Below are positions 44,349 to 57,800 of a DNA stretch of 64,000 nucleotides, one piece after another. Positions within the stretch are counted from its first letter, which is position 1; each line of letters starts with the position of its first letter. The stretch is taken from positions 62,001-126,000 of the forward strand of contig JAKCPI010007977.1 of assembly GCA_023213315.1 (NCBI GenBank). Direction: 5' to 3'. The notes beneath the pieces are model-generated. The model was not told the origin of the DNA and did not search any database. It was given only the letters and a program-made list of their open reading frames with translations. The translations under genes were made by a program, and so were the position numbers. This stretch comes from Euborellia annulipes (Eukaryota > Arthropoda > Insecta > Dermaptera > Anisolabididae).

Positions 44349-44512
44349 TATTAGTTTGTACAATAAAAATCAAACTGTTTTTGATTGACTCAATATATTG
44401 CACAATCTTTCAATATGATCTAAAAACGTTCAATATTATTGTACAATGTCAATCATTGTGCAATATATTAATCGTATAAGGGAGCCGCTTTAGATTTCTT
44501 CGTAGTTATCAG

Positions 44513-44547
<35 letters not shown>

Positions 44548-46164
44548 TTTAAGTACTTAGATTTGTGTAGTAAAGTTTGAGGAAACGATTAGTAAAATAT
44601 TTCGCTTGAACGAACTTTTGTACGGAATGAGAGGAAGAAGAAAAATAATGATTAGGTGAAGAAAGGAAGGAATGAAGGACCCGCAACAAAGCAGAGACCT
44701 GATGACGATATCTGCGATGCGGTTTATAAATGCGATGCCAACATCGCACGTGTCCGCATTCATCTAGGGCATAGGATAAAACTTATATGTTGATGCTATG
44801 AATTTGAGTGTGAAGAAATATAAATACATTTATTAAAAAAAAATGTTTTTATAATAATTCTTAAAATAAATGTACATATAAAATTAACTATATAGAATGT
44901 AATATCCGTGTATTTTTTTTTTTGATAAAATTTATAATATATAATCTCGAGATACAAATTTGATATTTGCATGGTGGTCATCGGATTGGTCCATTTTCAA
45001 TATGGACGATATTACACCTTGACTCAACCACCTTAGCCCCAATTATTAATTTAAATTACATATATATATATATAGTGTATTAGTTGATAGTTACAGTATA
45101 GTACTTGTCATATAAAAGGGGTGGTCAAATATTTTAATTACAACTCGTGTTGTCGGAGCTTGTCCACCCCAAACTTTAAAAAGAAATTCTCAAAAGATAA
45201 ATAATTTACTAATAAATAATCTATATATATACATTGGACAGGGAAGGAAAAAAAATAAGCACCTATATAAAAATTTTTTCCTCAAAATAATTATTTACAC
45301 ACAAATTTGTCTAAAAACAACTTTCATTTGCTGTTGAATTATCAATAATTTATTTGTAAACTGTTATTCACGCTTTTCTTATAACAAAAATTTTGTAATT
45401 TGGGAGAATTAAGTACTTTTTTTTTGCTAAACTGGTTCTGATTAAAAAAAAATTCAATTTAAAACATCAATACTTTTCTATTTACTATTCTTTTATACAA
45501 ATATTTTTTGCCTAGTGAAAAAAAAAAATTTCATTCAATTTACTGTGAATTCACTGTAAAGGGGAGGGGGCGGAGGGTTAACTTTTTTGTTTAAAAAATA
45601 GATTCTATATGAATTTCAGGTTTACAAATTATAAGTGTGATTGTTAGTTGAAATGCTCTCGGCATATTTGTTGATTCTGCTAACTTGAGCGAAGAAAACT
45701 AATTTTACAGTGGAGTTAAGCAGCTACGTCAAAGGTACCTAGTAAAGAGAAAAAAAATGATTAGTCGTTAAATAGAAATAAGCTACCAATTCAAAATGCA
45801 TGAAGGTGTTCTAATAATTGGCAGTGCATAAATAATAAAAGGAAAAAAATGTAGAGAAGTGAAAGCTTTAATTACCAAATTACTTTTTGCCCAATTAGTA
45901 AGCATTCATTTGGATACTTTTACTATAGATATATTAGTTAAATGATGGCTTTTTCGAATTGGAAGGTAATTTCTCTACCACGGCGTAGGAATGCGCGCAA
46001 TCTCTTTGAAGCTACTGTACATGATGATGAAAGGGGAAGAACTTCCCTCTAGCACACCGTCTAACTAATATATCTTAATTTTATTTGTCCACTACAAAGT
46101 CGAATCAAATTTAAACTGAAATTAATTTTTTTTTTTTTACATTATATTTACAAAAGAAAATATA

Positions 46165-46824
46165 CGAGATGTGTACAAAAAGAAACCGAACTTTTGCTGT
46201 ATCAGCTTTATTGCTTATTGTAGAACATTTTAAGCACTTCAACATAGTCCCCTCTACTGGCAATGCACCGTTCCCATCTTTATTCCATTATTAGAACGCC
46301 TCCTGGAACATTTTGTGGAACGGCTCGCAGGCTTCTCGTCGCATTGTCCTATATCTCCTCTATGGTTTGGAAACGACGTGCTTTCAACGAGTTTTTGAGT
46401 TTGGGGGTCTGCTGGGGCTATGTCCAGAGAATATAGTGGATTCGGCAAACGAGAATGTGGAGTTTTGCTAGATAGCTGCAGACAAGAAGTGACACGTGAG
46501 CTGGAACATTGTCATGATGCAACATCAACTCTGGTTTTCCTACAATTTAGCCTCTTCCTGCCCACAGCATTCTGTTTCCCAAACTGAAAAACACGTTGAA
46601 AAGACGTTGTTCCCAAACCATAGAGATATAGGACAATGCGCCGAGAAGTCTGGGTGCCGATCCACAAAATGTGTTCCAGGAGGCGTTACAAAAATGGAAG
46701 AAACGATGGGAACGGTGTACTGTCAGTAGAGGGGACTATTTTGAAGGGGACAGTGCTAAAATGTTGTACAATAAACAATAAAGCTGATACAGCAAAAGTT
46801 CGGTTTCTTTTTGTACACACTTCG
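46165..46824. mobile_element. Mariner-family element rearranged into two inverted 3' ends
   Basis: Both ends carry the same inverted repeat (GTGTACAAAAAGAAACCGAA, CTTTTGCTGTATCAGCTTTA) next to TA. Minus-strand frames read HDNVPAHVSLLV and LYSLDIAPAD, the second and third catalytic aspartate regions of mariner transposase, with frame breaks. The plus-strand right half repeats the later segment (FPNHRDIGQCAEK against FPNHRGDIGQCDEK). It is therefore two copies of the 3' part head to head, with the 5' half of the gene lost. Confidence 0.75.
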
Positions 46825-49340
46825 TATACTGTATATATTCCAAAAATTTTCATCGTTGCCTTTATAATAAATCATCAAGATGTTGGATGATGAAAATTTT
46901 TTTTAGAATATAATTAATGAAGAGAAAAAACAACCTTTTAGTCTACGACACTGTAGAAAAAAAAAACTTCTAAACTGTGCAATAGAAATGTATTTTTTTT
47001 TCTGTAAAATTATAAAAAATTAAATTCTGTTTAATTTGTTTCTTTCATACTATTATGAAGATAAAAATTGAAAGTAAAGAATGGAAAATAGGATACTCTT
47101 ATGTTATCATTAAAAAATTATTATAAATTTTTATAACATTTAGAGATCAAAGGAAGACTTCTATATTAATGGTAAAGAAAATAAATAAATAAAAAAGAAA
47201 AGAAAAAAAAGTGAAAACATGATTTTTTTAAATTAAATTATATATATATATTTATGTTGAAATATAAATATATATTGTTAAATATATATAATGAAAAGAA
47301 ACAATATAAATGCAAAATGTATAAAGATAGATAAAAAAAAAATAATAAAAATTAAAAAATACATATATTTAAGATTCATGAATTAACACAATATAAGAAA
47401 AATAAATAAAACAAATTAAAGAAATTAAAATAAATAGTTTCTGATATTTTGGAAGAACTAAAATAAGAATATATATATAATGTTAATAGTACAGTCAGCA
47501 GTATATTATATATAAATATATATATAATATATTATTAAATTTAAGTGTATGTTTGGATTATTTTAAATTATTTAAGAAAATAAATACTTAATCTTTTAGA
47601 GTGACTAGTTAAAATAATGTAAAAAAAATAGACTTAAAAATGAAATATAAAATTACAAAGTAAATCGCATTTATACATAAATTTTTTGTAGTTTCTTATT
47701 TCTTCTTATATTCTAAAATATACACAATTTAGAAATATTGATTCTTTTAAATTATTCTGATTAAAATTTATTTATAAATATTAATAAACCAAAAGAAATA
47801 AATATTTTAGTTGCCTTATTAATTTAAAAAAAAAATACATTTATATATCACTTTGTAACGCCATTTGACAATATCATATTTACTTAGAGTTAAATAGGTC
47901 AATTAAATTGAAATTTTCATGTGATCTAATTAAGAAAATATTTTTATGTGATGAGATGATTTAATAAAAAAAATATCAAGATAAGGTTGCATTAGACAAT
48001 ATTATTTAATGATTTAAATATTCAGCATCAACATCAATCCAAACACTATTATATATTTAATAATAATAGTTTTTAATAAAAATAATAAAATTTATTGAAG
48101 AGTAATTTATCTATTTTTTAAATACCTCCACCTTTTAAAAATGATAATTTAGAAAATTTAAAAATAGATAATTTAGAAAATTTAAAAATAAATAATTAAT
48201 ATATAATAAGTCAACAATATTTCAATAAAAAACTTTATTTTGTATGATTTTTTTGATAATTTAAATTTTTCCAAATGAAGAAAATAAATAAATTTATTTT
48301 CAAAATATTTTGGCTTCAGTTGAGTGAAAGAGGTTCAAATAAAAAAATATAAGAGGGGCATATTTGCATTTCTTGTACTTGAATCAAGTAATCTCGCAAA
48401 TTAAAGTTATATTAGTTAAATGGTGGCCTGACAGTAAATTTTTCAAGAGTCGAGGATTGGAAAGTCAAAATTCTCCTTTTAAAGGGTCTCAGGAGGCAAG
48501 CTTTTTATTAAGTAAAATAAAATGCTCACGAATTTAATTCATTTAGGAAAAAACTTCAAAATGCCTCAGTAATTTCGGACCAAAGTTTCAATGTGGACTC
48601 CTGAAGGACTTGGAGTGTTTGATTAATAGCGGATGGGAAGAGCCTCCCTCGAAACATTTTCTTTCTCGGTCTCGTACAAATTCGCCAAAAAGGACACGGT
48701 CTAACTAACGGTTTATTAATTTTAATTTATTCAAAAGATGATGCCATAAATGTTGTGCTTCAATTTTTATTTTTTATATTTAATAAAGGGTAGAGATAAC
48801 ACAGAAAATATAGGAATATTCCAATAATTTATAAAAATAAAAATATGATAAGTTCATAATTCAACTACAAAAAGGAAATGATATCCTATTTTAGAGAGTA
48901 ATTTTTCTGACTGGGCAAGAGAAGATATAAAGTAAAAGTAAGAGACAATTCTAAAGACATCACACATTCACATTCATAAAAATCAGTCTGTTTATAATTC
49001 CTTAATTTAATTTTATACTAATGTAAATTTTATGTCATTTTTTTTTCATTCTAGCCTCATATACAAAATAATATTTTATTAAATCCTTAAAAAAAAAGTC
49101 AACTTTAAAAGGATAAAGCTTAAAACTTTGCAAATCATTGGCAGAATACCAGGTGGTTATAAATAAATTGACGGTGGTACAGCTATGGCTGTAGAGATAT
49201 TAGGAGCCTGAAAACTTCACAACAATGTGTACGCGAATTATGCAAAAAAAAGTTTCAAATAATATCATGTAAAATATAGAAGCAAGAACGTGGTATGGGT
49301 GAAATAAGGGCAGGAACAGAACAGACTTTTTCTTAAGGAC

Positions 49341-49475
49341 ATTTTTGGCATCTGAGGCCATTTAGTCCCTATTTATCTCAATTGGAAGGTATCCAATTCA
49401 ATTGAAATAAATTGTTTAGTCTGGAATGGGATGCAAGCCCTCGATCTTTGACTAATGCACCTCTGAGTCATAGGT
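49341..49475 (-). mobile_element. tRNA-derived SINE, family A (copy 3)
   Basis: Minus strand: A-box-like TGACTCAGAGGTGCA, B-box-like GGCTTGCATCCC, AAACAATTTATTTCAATTG hairpin arm and tail ACTAAATGGCCTCAGATGCC. It matches 304-453 and 15303-15425. Confidence 0.6.
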
Positions 49476-50809
49476 CCAAATAAAGTTCCATTCAAATAAA
49501 ATATAAAGGGACTAAAGAGGCCTAGATTCTTATTTTGATTGAGAGATGAGTTTTGGTTCCCAACCCCTTAGAGTTTCATGCTGTAGCTACCTCTATACCA
49601 CTCTGAACACCATCAGTTAATTATAACAGCCACCCGGTAGGAAGATGAAAGCTCTGACGCAAAATATTATTTAGATCTTTATATGAAAACATTTTTTCTT
49701 ATAGATAAAAAAAAAATAAATAAAATATTGTTTAAGCAACCAAACCCTTAAAACAAAATTAAAGCTATTTAGGCTTGTTTGAAATCACCATTAATGAAGC
49801 AAGCAGTAAACTTTAATAAAAAATTGCAACTATGGCACATAAATAATAAAGAATAAAAGGGCTAAAGAGGCCTAGATTCCTATTGATATTAAACTAATTT
49901 CGAACAAATAATATCACATTCATGAATTATTTTAGCATAATGAATAAAATCCATATGCGAAAAAGTTAGTCACAATTTTAAGTATTTTTGAAAATTAAAT
50001 TTTAAACTATATTTAGATTAAAATACTATATATATATATACTTTCAATAAATTTAGAAAAAATTAAAAGCTTCTAAAAAAATAAATAAATAGAATAAATA
50101 AATAATAAATAATCTCTTGGTAATATCAAATTATGTAAATAAGTAATTTTTGTAATATCTTACTAGAAATATAAATAATTTTTTTCAATTCTTATAAAAA
50201 CATACTGTAAATAGTCAACGGAAAAATAAACTTCCTTTTAATTAACACTAAATTATGTTGTCGAGATATTTCAAAATAAATAAAAAAAAAGAAATGTTTT
50301 GTTAAATTAAAAATCAAAGAGAAATTTAATTATTGTTGGAGTTAAGAGGACGCAGCCAAGGTGATTTTTGAAATCTATATATTTGATTAAGATATTAATC
50401 AATGAATACCTAGACAAGTCAGAGGCCCACCAACAAAAAAACATACAAAATTGTTAAAAAAACAATAAATGCGAAAAGATCAATAGAGAAAAATTATATT
50501 TTTGCAAAATATAAATCTGATAAATCACAATTTTGTAATTTACTGTTCATCATTCAAGCAATGCTCAATCTCAAACATATTTAATTTTACTCGCTAACTT
50601 CCTAAAAGAGCCTCCTCAACGACGGACGTTCTACGAGATAGCATCCTTATAAAACACACAAAACCAATTGATAGTAGCTTAATGGCTACTATTCCCTACT
50701 TCCCACGAAGAAGACTCTGGTTGCGTTACTATATAGAGACATGAGTCAGTCATTTGGCCTAGTCTTTAGTATTAAAATATTTGCTTCTATCAATAAAATA
50801 AAAAATCTG

Positions 50810-51330
50810 GTGTAACTGGTCGCACAGCACACAACTTTCTCTTACTTTCGTTAAGTTGTGTACTGTGCTTGTCACAAAGATTTTTTGGTGTAGAGATATA
50901 TTTAGTTTCCCATAGCACCTTAGTTCCAAACTTGCGTTTTAAATGTTGACTGTTTGAAATAAACTATGGTTATTTTTCAAAATTTTAATCTCATATTTGG
51001 ATATTTTATACACAATAGAGAATCCTAAATAAATACAAAATTTCACATGAATTGGAAAAAATTTTTTTAATGTGTAAAAAGTTCCAAAGGGGACCCCCTT
51101 TTGAATCGAAATTTACATGCAAATCCCTATAGGGATTTAGCATTTGCTCTATGGAAGAAAGAGCCGGAAAATGAATTTGAAAAAACCTAAATACTATATC
51201 AGTAAACTGTGCTTCAAACAATTTTAAGAGCGAAAGGAGAATACATTTTAAAGAGGATCTAAAAAATAATTGATTAATGAATTTTAATCAAAACCGTTAG
51301 ATCCAATTTCGAGAAAATCGAAAAAAACTT
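50810..51330. mobile_element. Remnant of the CTTTCTCTTACC foldback family
   Basis: An eroded hairpin (AAAAATCTGGTGTAACTGG to ACAAAGATTTTTTGGTG, 50810-50887) followed by the core sequence also seen at 30560-30790 (ATAGCACCTTAGTT, AAAAGTTCCAAAGGGGACCC). The arm ends near CGAGAAAATCGAAAAAAAC. Confidence 0.6.
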
Positions 51331-51827
51331 AATTAATAAAACCTTTGAAACAAATAACCTAGTGTTTAATTTGTATATTTAATTTTAATTTACAAAATGT
51401 TTCAACGAGAACCAACGGTCGAAAGTTTAAATCTTGATATTTTATCAAGGTCTTATATTTACAATTAAAATATCTAGGGGGCTAAAATAATATAAAACAG
51501 TTTGTTCTTTAAAAATTTTAAAAATTATTTAAATAATTCCTTAAATATCAGGAAGTTTCCCGTTGACTCTACTAAATAACTAATCATGTTGAAATAAAAA
51601 TTTATGGTTAAATTTGATATTCCAACAAAACTTAATAGAAAGAAATTTTTCACCTGGCAGGATTTGTCATAAAAGAATATCTAGGGTTAAGGCACTTGAT
51701 CGTAAATTGAAATAAAAATTTCAAAGCAGCTACAAGACACTCATAATGAATAGGCATTAATCGCCTAAATATAGCTACCTATAAAATAATTTTTGGTATA
51801 AAATAATTATTGGAAAATCAAAATTCT

Positions 51828-54800
51828 CTAAGCCCTTTTAGTGGTAGCCATACTAACAAGAAGCTGCTGAAAATCGGCAAGTTCTTGATTAAGGCTTTCA
51901 AGATCTCGTGGTTCATGCACATTAACACATGCATTATCGGTTTCAGAATTATTTGCTTGAAGACAACCAACCTGAGGTTCTCTTCTGCTTTCCATTGCTT
52001 CTCCACTACCCAAAGATGGGACATGTATTTTTTCTTTGGAAATTGTTATACCAAACTTAACGCCTTGAGATGAAGTAGTGGCAGTTTTCGATTTGGCTTC
52101 TTCAGAAAGATCTGTCCGTCTAGCTGTTACAGTTTCTTTTTTGGGAGGTATTACAGGTTTATTTGGTGGGACAGGAGGTGGAACTCCTCGAACAGGTGCA
52201 GCTAGTTTTTTTGTAAGAGTTTGACTTGGACTTTCGCTTGAACTAGCATTTGTTGTAACATGGAATGTAACTTTTCCTCCTTGTGTTGTTGTAAATACTT
52301 TGGTTCCAGGTGATGCAGAAAGACTTACTCGAGGAGTAACTTGTACAACTTGAGTTTGATTTGGTCTTTTTTCTGTACTTATCTGAAATTGAATGTCAAA
52401 TAGGTTTATGGAAATATTTTATAGGCATTGAAAATTGATGAATAAAATTTACCTGAGATGTTGTTTGTTCAGTGAGTGGTTGGGGGGAATTAGTTGAGGA
52501 CCAGGTAGATATTGCTCCTCCACGAGCGTCTGTAGATCCTGTTGGAGAATATACAATATTTCGCAGGCTTTGACCAGGGGATACAGACCTAGCAATTCCA
52601 GTTGCTGTGAAAAAGTTTTTTATTTATTTTTCTAATTGATGTGAGCTTAATAAAATATTTTAATTATTAATATATAATAACTCACTTGGTCCACAAACAG
52701 GTACACTAGAAACCGTAGCGGTGGGTTGAACAACTTTGGCTACGCTACTAATCATTGGAGTTCCTGCTCCTGGAGGCGGGGGTGAAATCGAGTCGGCTTA
52801 AAAGAATTAAAGTATAAAATAAAAAATTGTATTGTTTGTAGATGGCCGTAAGGAATATCAATTTAATTCTAAGGACCGTCGGCCAAAAATAAATACTTTT
52901 GCGTATTATCCTTTTATTTGTAGATATTGTATTTCGATCCCAGTGATATAGAATCATCTACAGTACAATCAACAGATGTTTTGCAAATAGATCTGTTGAT
53001 GGTACTGAAGATGATTCCATATCACTGGGATCGAAATACAATATCTACAAATAAAAGGATAATACGCAAAAGTATTTATTTTTGGCCGACGATCCTTTGA
53101 AAAAAATTGATTTGCAATATATATTTAATAGTAGAGGGATGGGCAGATTGAGGCAAGATTTTTTGTAGATTTCATTACAAAACTATTTAAATTATATGTT
53201 CCATATGAGTCGTCTAGTTTCAAAACCGGTTAAGGTGCGCGTCTCGAAAAACCGTTATAGCCGTTATTATTCAGAAGCTAGCTTCTCTAGGCGGCAAGAG
53301 ATGGCGTTAGTTTTTCCCATAAGGAAACAAGCGTTTTATTCCATTTCATTTGAATTTGTATTTTCCTATATGAACAATTTTTTGCCGTTTTCTGAAAAAA
53401 CGGTTTGATGGATTTATCAGGGTTTGAAACTAGACGACTCATATCTCAGCTTCTGGGCCCTCAAGGTTCATAACTTTTTTGCTATATGGCAGAAAATGTT
53501 GAGTATAAATTAATGAAATTGATTCCGTTTCCTCCAAAAACAGGTAAAATGATTTCAATAGAAAGAAAAAAAAATTTCTGCAAGGCGGCAAAAATTTCCT
53601 TTCCCAAAAAAAAAGGTAAAATGATTTTCAAGGGAAAAAAAATTTTCCGCAAAAATTTACGCCACTGTTCTGTGCCTTTCATTGATTTCTATTGTTGGCC
53701 AACTTTTTTCAAATCTAGATGACTGTGCGACGATTGAAATGCATTGTCAGTTTCAGACATCTTTCCACAAATCTTACTAATAATGAAATTATTGTACAAA
53801 TACATATATATTTTTTTAATAGCCTTCCAATATGCTTCTTCCATATTTTCTTCAAATATATTTAAAATTAAAAACGTTTAAATTATAATAATTACTTGTA
53901 GGCTGAGGTGGTCGAACCGATCCTTGAAGAGGAATAATTGCAGGTTTCACAGGAGGTTGTGGAGGTCCACCTGCTAAAGGACTTCGTGGAAGAACAGCTC
54001 TTGGTGGGCTAATGCTAGGCGTACTAGCTTGAAACATAGCTACCTGATGAGCTTCATTTAATTCTTTTTTCAAAGCTTCCGCTTCAGCTTTCGCTTTTTC
54101 TAATTCTAATTCTAATTCTTTACACCTTAAAATATAAATAAATAATACATTTTAATCACAAATAAATTTTTATTTATTTATTTTTTTTTCAATTTTTACC
54201 TTTTATCTTCTTTAGCTAATGCTGCTTTAAGTTGTTGCCTTTCAGTATCAAACTGAGCTAAATGTTTTTCTAATTCTGCTTCCATTTGCAAAGATTTTTT
54301 ACTTTCTTCCTCTAAACCCTCTGCCATTGAATCAATTCTACTTTTTTCTTCGGTTAATATCTAAAAGAAAAATATATAGATGTTATTTTATTACAATAAT
54401 AAGAGAGAGATTATTTTTTTAACTTTCTCCTTCCTGTTTATACGCATATAATGGTCTGGATGGCTTCAACGACTGGGTGTATGAGAAAACTCCCAGTTGC
54501 GGAAGCCTTCTAGAACATATATACAGGGGTTAGACAAAATAATATATGAACGCCGGGCATATAGACAACATTTATTTATTAATAATGTATTGAGCTACCA
54601 TTTGCCTGTAGAAATTTTTACAGGTTATTTGGGGGTCTATCTAGGAAGTCTATACTAAGTTTTCGACCTCGAGGACCCTGTCCTAACTAACTGTGCTAAC
54701 TTGGGTGGGAGGGGTGCAAAAACCTCAAAATTTCAAGACTTTTTTCAGTTTTTATTTTGTTTTATATCTCGTAAACTAAGCATATTTTGAACATGATAGT

Positions 54801-57800
54801 ACCATGCAAAGTTGTAGAGCATTAAATTTGCTAAAATTTGGTTGATAAAACGAATTTGTAGACTCATTATTAACCGAGATTCGGTTAAGTTAAACTAAGT
54901 TTCTCGAAATGTAAAACAAATAGAAATTTTGATAGGCTGAATCTCGGTAAATATTGGATCTACAAATTCGATTTATCAACCAAATTTTAGCAAATTTAAT
55001 GCTCTACAACTTTGTTTTGTACTATTGTGCAGAAAATATGCTTAGTTTACCCTCCCTTCACCCAAGTTAGCATATGGTCCTCAAGGATAGACATCCTAGA
55101 GTACCCCCAAATACCCTATAAAATTTCTACAATCAAATGGTGGTTCAACACATATTAATAAATAAATATTGTCTATATATCCAGTGTTTATATTATATTG
55201 TCTAATCTCTGTATATATATCTTCTTCTGTCCTAGACCTATTCCCGCGATGCGGGGTCGGCGAACCTAACTTACTCCCTCCAGCCCTATCATTCGTTGTT
55301 GCGACCGGAAGAAATAGGACAGGCCGGCCCGTCACACGGTCTGACGCCTGTTGAAAAGAGGAAGGAAGAGACAGACATACAAAGAACTGAAGGACTACCT
55401 GTCCCAGCTCGGGCAGCTCGTGGTCGCCATCCACGTACCCACAAGATGTGGGCCCCTGAGCGATAACCTCTGTATATATATATAATATGTAATATATAGT
55501 GAGAATGCTATCTTAAAATGCCAAGATGTTAACTAAAATACACGTTTTAAATTGAAATTAAGTCCGAAAAATTGCAGATCGCAAAATGATCTGTCGCATT
55601 TTGTGTGTCAGAAGCCAGAAAGTTTTGGAGGAGCCAGCCCTAAGCATTAAATTGTTTTTTTGAATAAAGAAAAAAACATTTTCAAATATTTATATACCTG
55701 AGCTAAATCTTCAGAACGTTTCTGTTCTTCATTATATTTTAAAAAATATTTTTTACGTTCACTTAAAAGCATAAAAACTATTGTTTTTTGTCGACTTCTC
55801 TCCTCTTCTAAAGTCTCAGTAGCCTTTTTTAAATCTTTTTCTAATTTTTTTCTATTTTGTCTTTCTATTTCTAATTCCTGCAAAAAAAAATTATTTTTTA
55901 TTAACTTTAATTATTAAAAAAAAAATTAATATACTTACTTGTTTCAATCTTGTCCTCTCTTTTTCTAAACCATATGTAATATCATCACCTTGAGCGGTAT
56001 CATGTTCATGCTTTTTCTTTTCTTCTTCTAATTCTTGAACCACCTATAAATTAAATTATTTTTTAAATGAATTTACGAAAATTATAATTATCCTATTAAA
56101 CAATGTTACAGACTCTGTTAAGAAAGACTTGTTAACAGAAAAAACTTTTTTTATGGCCAGCCAGGTTTTGTAAAGACAAAAATGAAAGTAGCTGAGTTTT
56201 TTCAGGCCATATTCAATCGAATAAAGAAGTTTAGATCAGGACTGGGAATTCGGAGTCGAAGCGGTGATTCAGGTACCAGGAAATTTTGGAGAGTCGGAGC
56301 CATTAAAATTTTTACAGGTTCCGGCTCTACCCTTCTAGCCCTAATTATTGTTTAACAATTAATATCTAATTAAAAAAATGGTCTGGTTCAACATTATTGT
56401 GATTCCGGAGCTGGAGTCGGAACCGGAATCAACTTCCCAGTCCTGGTCTTGGTCATATTTTAGGACCATCTCATAAGCTCAATAAAAACAAAAATTGTAT
56501 TTAAAATTAAGGACCTGAATTTCAATTACATTACAATTATATAAATGGTGAGAACGAAAACTTAATTTGATAAATCTCTAACAGATAAAAGGAAAAAAAA
56601 GAACACAAGCATACAAGAAAGGTGCAATTTGACGCTTTTGTGAAAATTTTATATCTAAACCTATTTAAAAAATGAAAAATAAAAAGACAAGACCTTCATT
56701 ACTAAATAATGTAGAATAATAAACAATATTATTATAAAATAAAAGAATTTTATTTAAAAAATTATTATGATAAATTAATACAAACTTACCTTAGGGGATT
56801 CACTGATAATTCAGTTTGTAAATGAAAAAAAAAAAAAACTAAATCCTTTTGATTCAATTTGATAAAATATTCGAAACATATTAAAATCATAGTAAGAATT
56901 GTTAAGATCAAAAGACGCCCTTTAGGGGAATGTTCCCTGTAAATCACAAAGGGATCCTTTAAGAGAGGAAGGAGTCACAGGCTGACTCCTTCTCTAAGGA
57001 CTTACGAAAGTCTTTGCACGTGATTTGATAAAAAGGAGAATATATAATATTCGTGAAAAAATTTAAATTAAAAAAAATTTTTAACTAAATATAAAAAAAA
57101 ATTAATAATAATATATTTTTATAATTTCTTGAAAATAATATATTATTAAAAACATATAACCGAATATTTATTAATTCAGGTTTATTAATTGCTGTTTTTC
57201 ATAATTACTTCACAGGTCAACATGTGATATATATATATAATTTTTTAAATTAGATAGAGATACCTTTCGATGTCTTTCTTCAGCCTCTTTTAAAATCATT
57301 TGCATTCGTAATTGACTTTTTTTATATTGAAGAATAAGATTATCTAAAGAAGCTGTTTGTTGGTTGACTACAGCGCGGATTCCTGCTTCATCGATTTTAT
57401 TTTCAGTTGCCGCAAAACTATCTCTTTGTAAAGCTGCTTGGGGATCATTATATGGAACATGTAGTAGAGTTCTTGTATTCAAAAGTTGTTTAATACGTTC
57501 AGACTGAAATAATAAAAAATAATAATTTTAGTGATACAGAAAGAATTCAATCATATATTTTTCTCGTGGTTTCAGCTTTCTGAATTGTGACAAGAATTTT
57601 ATAAAAATTAAATTGAAATCCTAGAAAAGTTTAATTAATTGAAATAGTATTATTTCATTTATGTGAAATTTATGTAAAACTTGGTTCTATAAAACGGGAA
57701 ATCAGCAAAGAAAAAATAAAATTATGATATTAAATAATATACCATTGGAATTAAAACGAAAAATTAAAAAATAATGCGAATAGAAAGTATGCCAAGACGT

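Larger units (their letters stand above)
43746..44489. mobile_element. Defective PIF/Harbinger transposon with TTA duplication
   Basis: Ends AGCGGCCCCTACACAATATT and, inverted, AGCGGCTCCCTTATACGATT; TTA flanks at 43743-43745 and 44490-44492. Sub-terminal ATATTGCACAATATT repeats are shared by both ends. It encodes a short transposase-like fragment (43865-44050) and carries a nested GC-rich element (44189-44348). Confidence 0.75.
40830..51827. other. 11-kb intergenic region, no intact gene
   Basis: Very AT-rich between the channel 5' end and the CTTNBP2NL 3' end. It holds (TA)n runs, a hAT element (41904), a Harbinger element with a transposase remnant (43746), a rearranged mariner (46165), a SINE (49341) and a foldback remnant (50810). 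Related TE edges of unknown type share TCAGGAGGCAAGCT (41333, 48490) and GCCTCAGTARTTTCG (42276, 48563). 46900-48300 and 49500-50780 are near-featureless A/T DNA. Confidence 0.6.
52839..53113. mobile_element. Foldback element with two hammerhead-like motifs, CTTNBP2NL intron 7
   Basis: Arms CGGCCAAAAATAAATACTTT, GCGTATTATCCTTTTATTTG and ATATTGTATTTCGATCCCAG on the left recur inverted on the right; about 90 bp per arm with an 18-bp centre. Same family as the nested element at 18309-18561, including the leading GTAGATGGNCGTAAGGA. Confidence 0.75.

Noticed and set aside
46496..46890. Two overlapping 77- and 84-codon frames
   Set aside because: They are shifted pieces of a decayed mariner transposase.
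51810..52073. 87-codon plus-strand frame and a second minus frame at 51818-52024
   Set aside because: Shadows of the last CTTNBP2NL exon.
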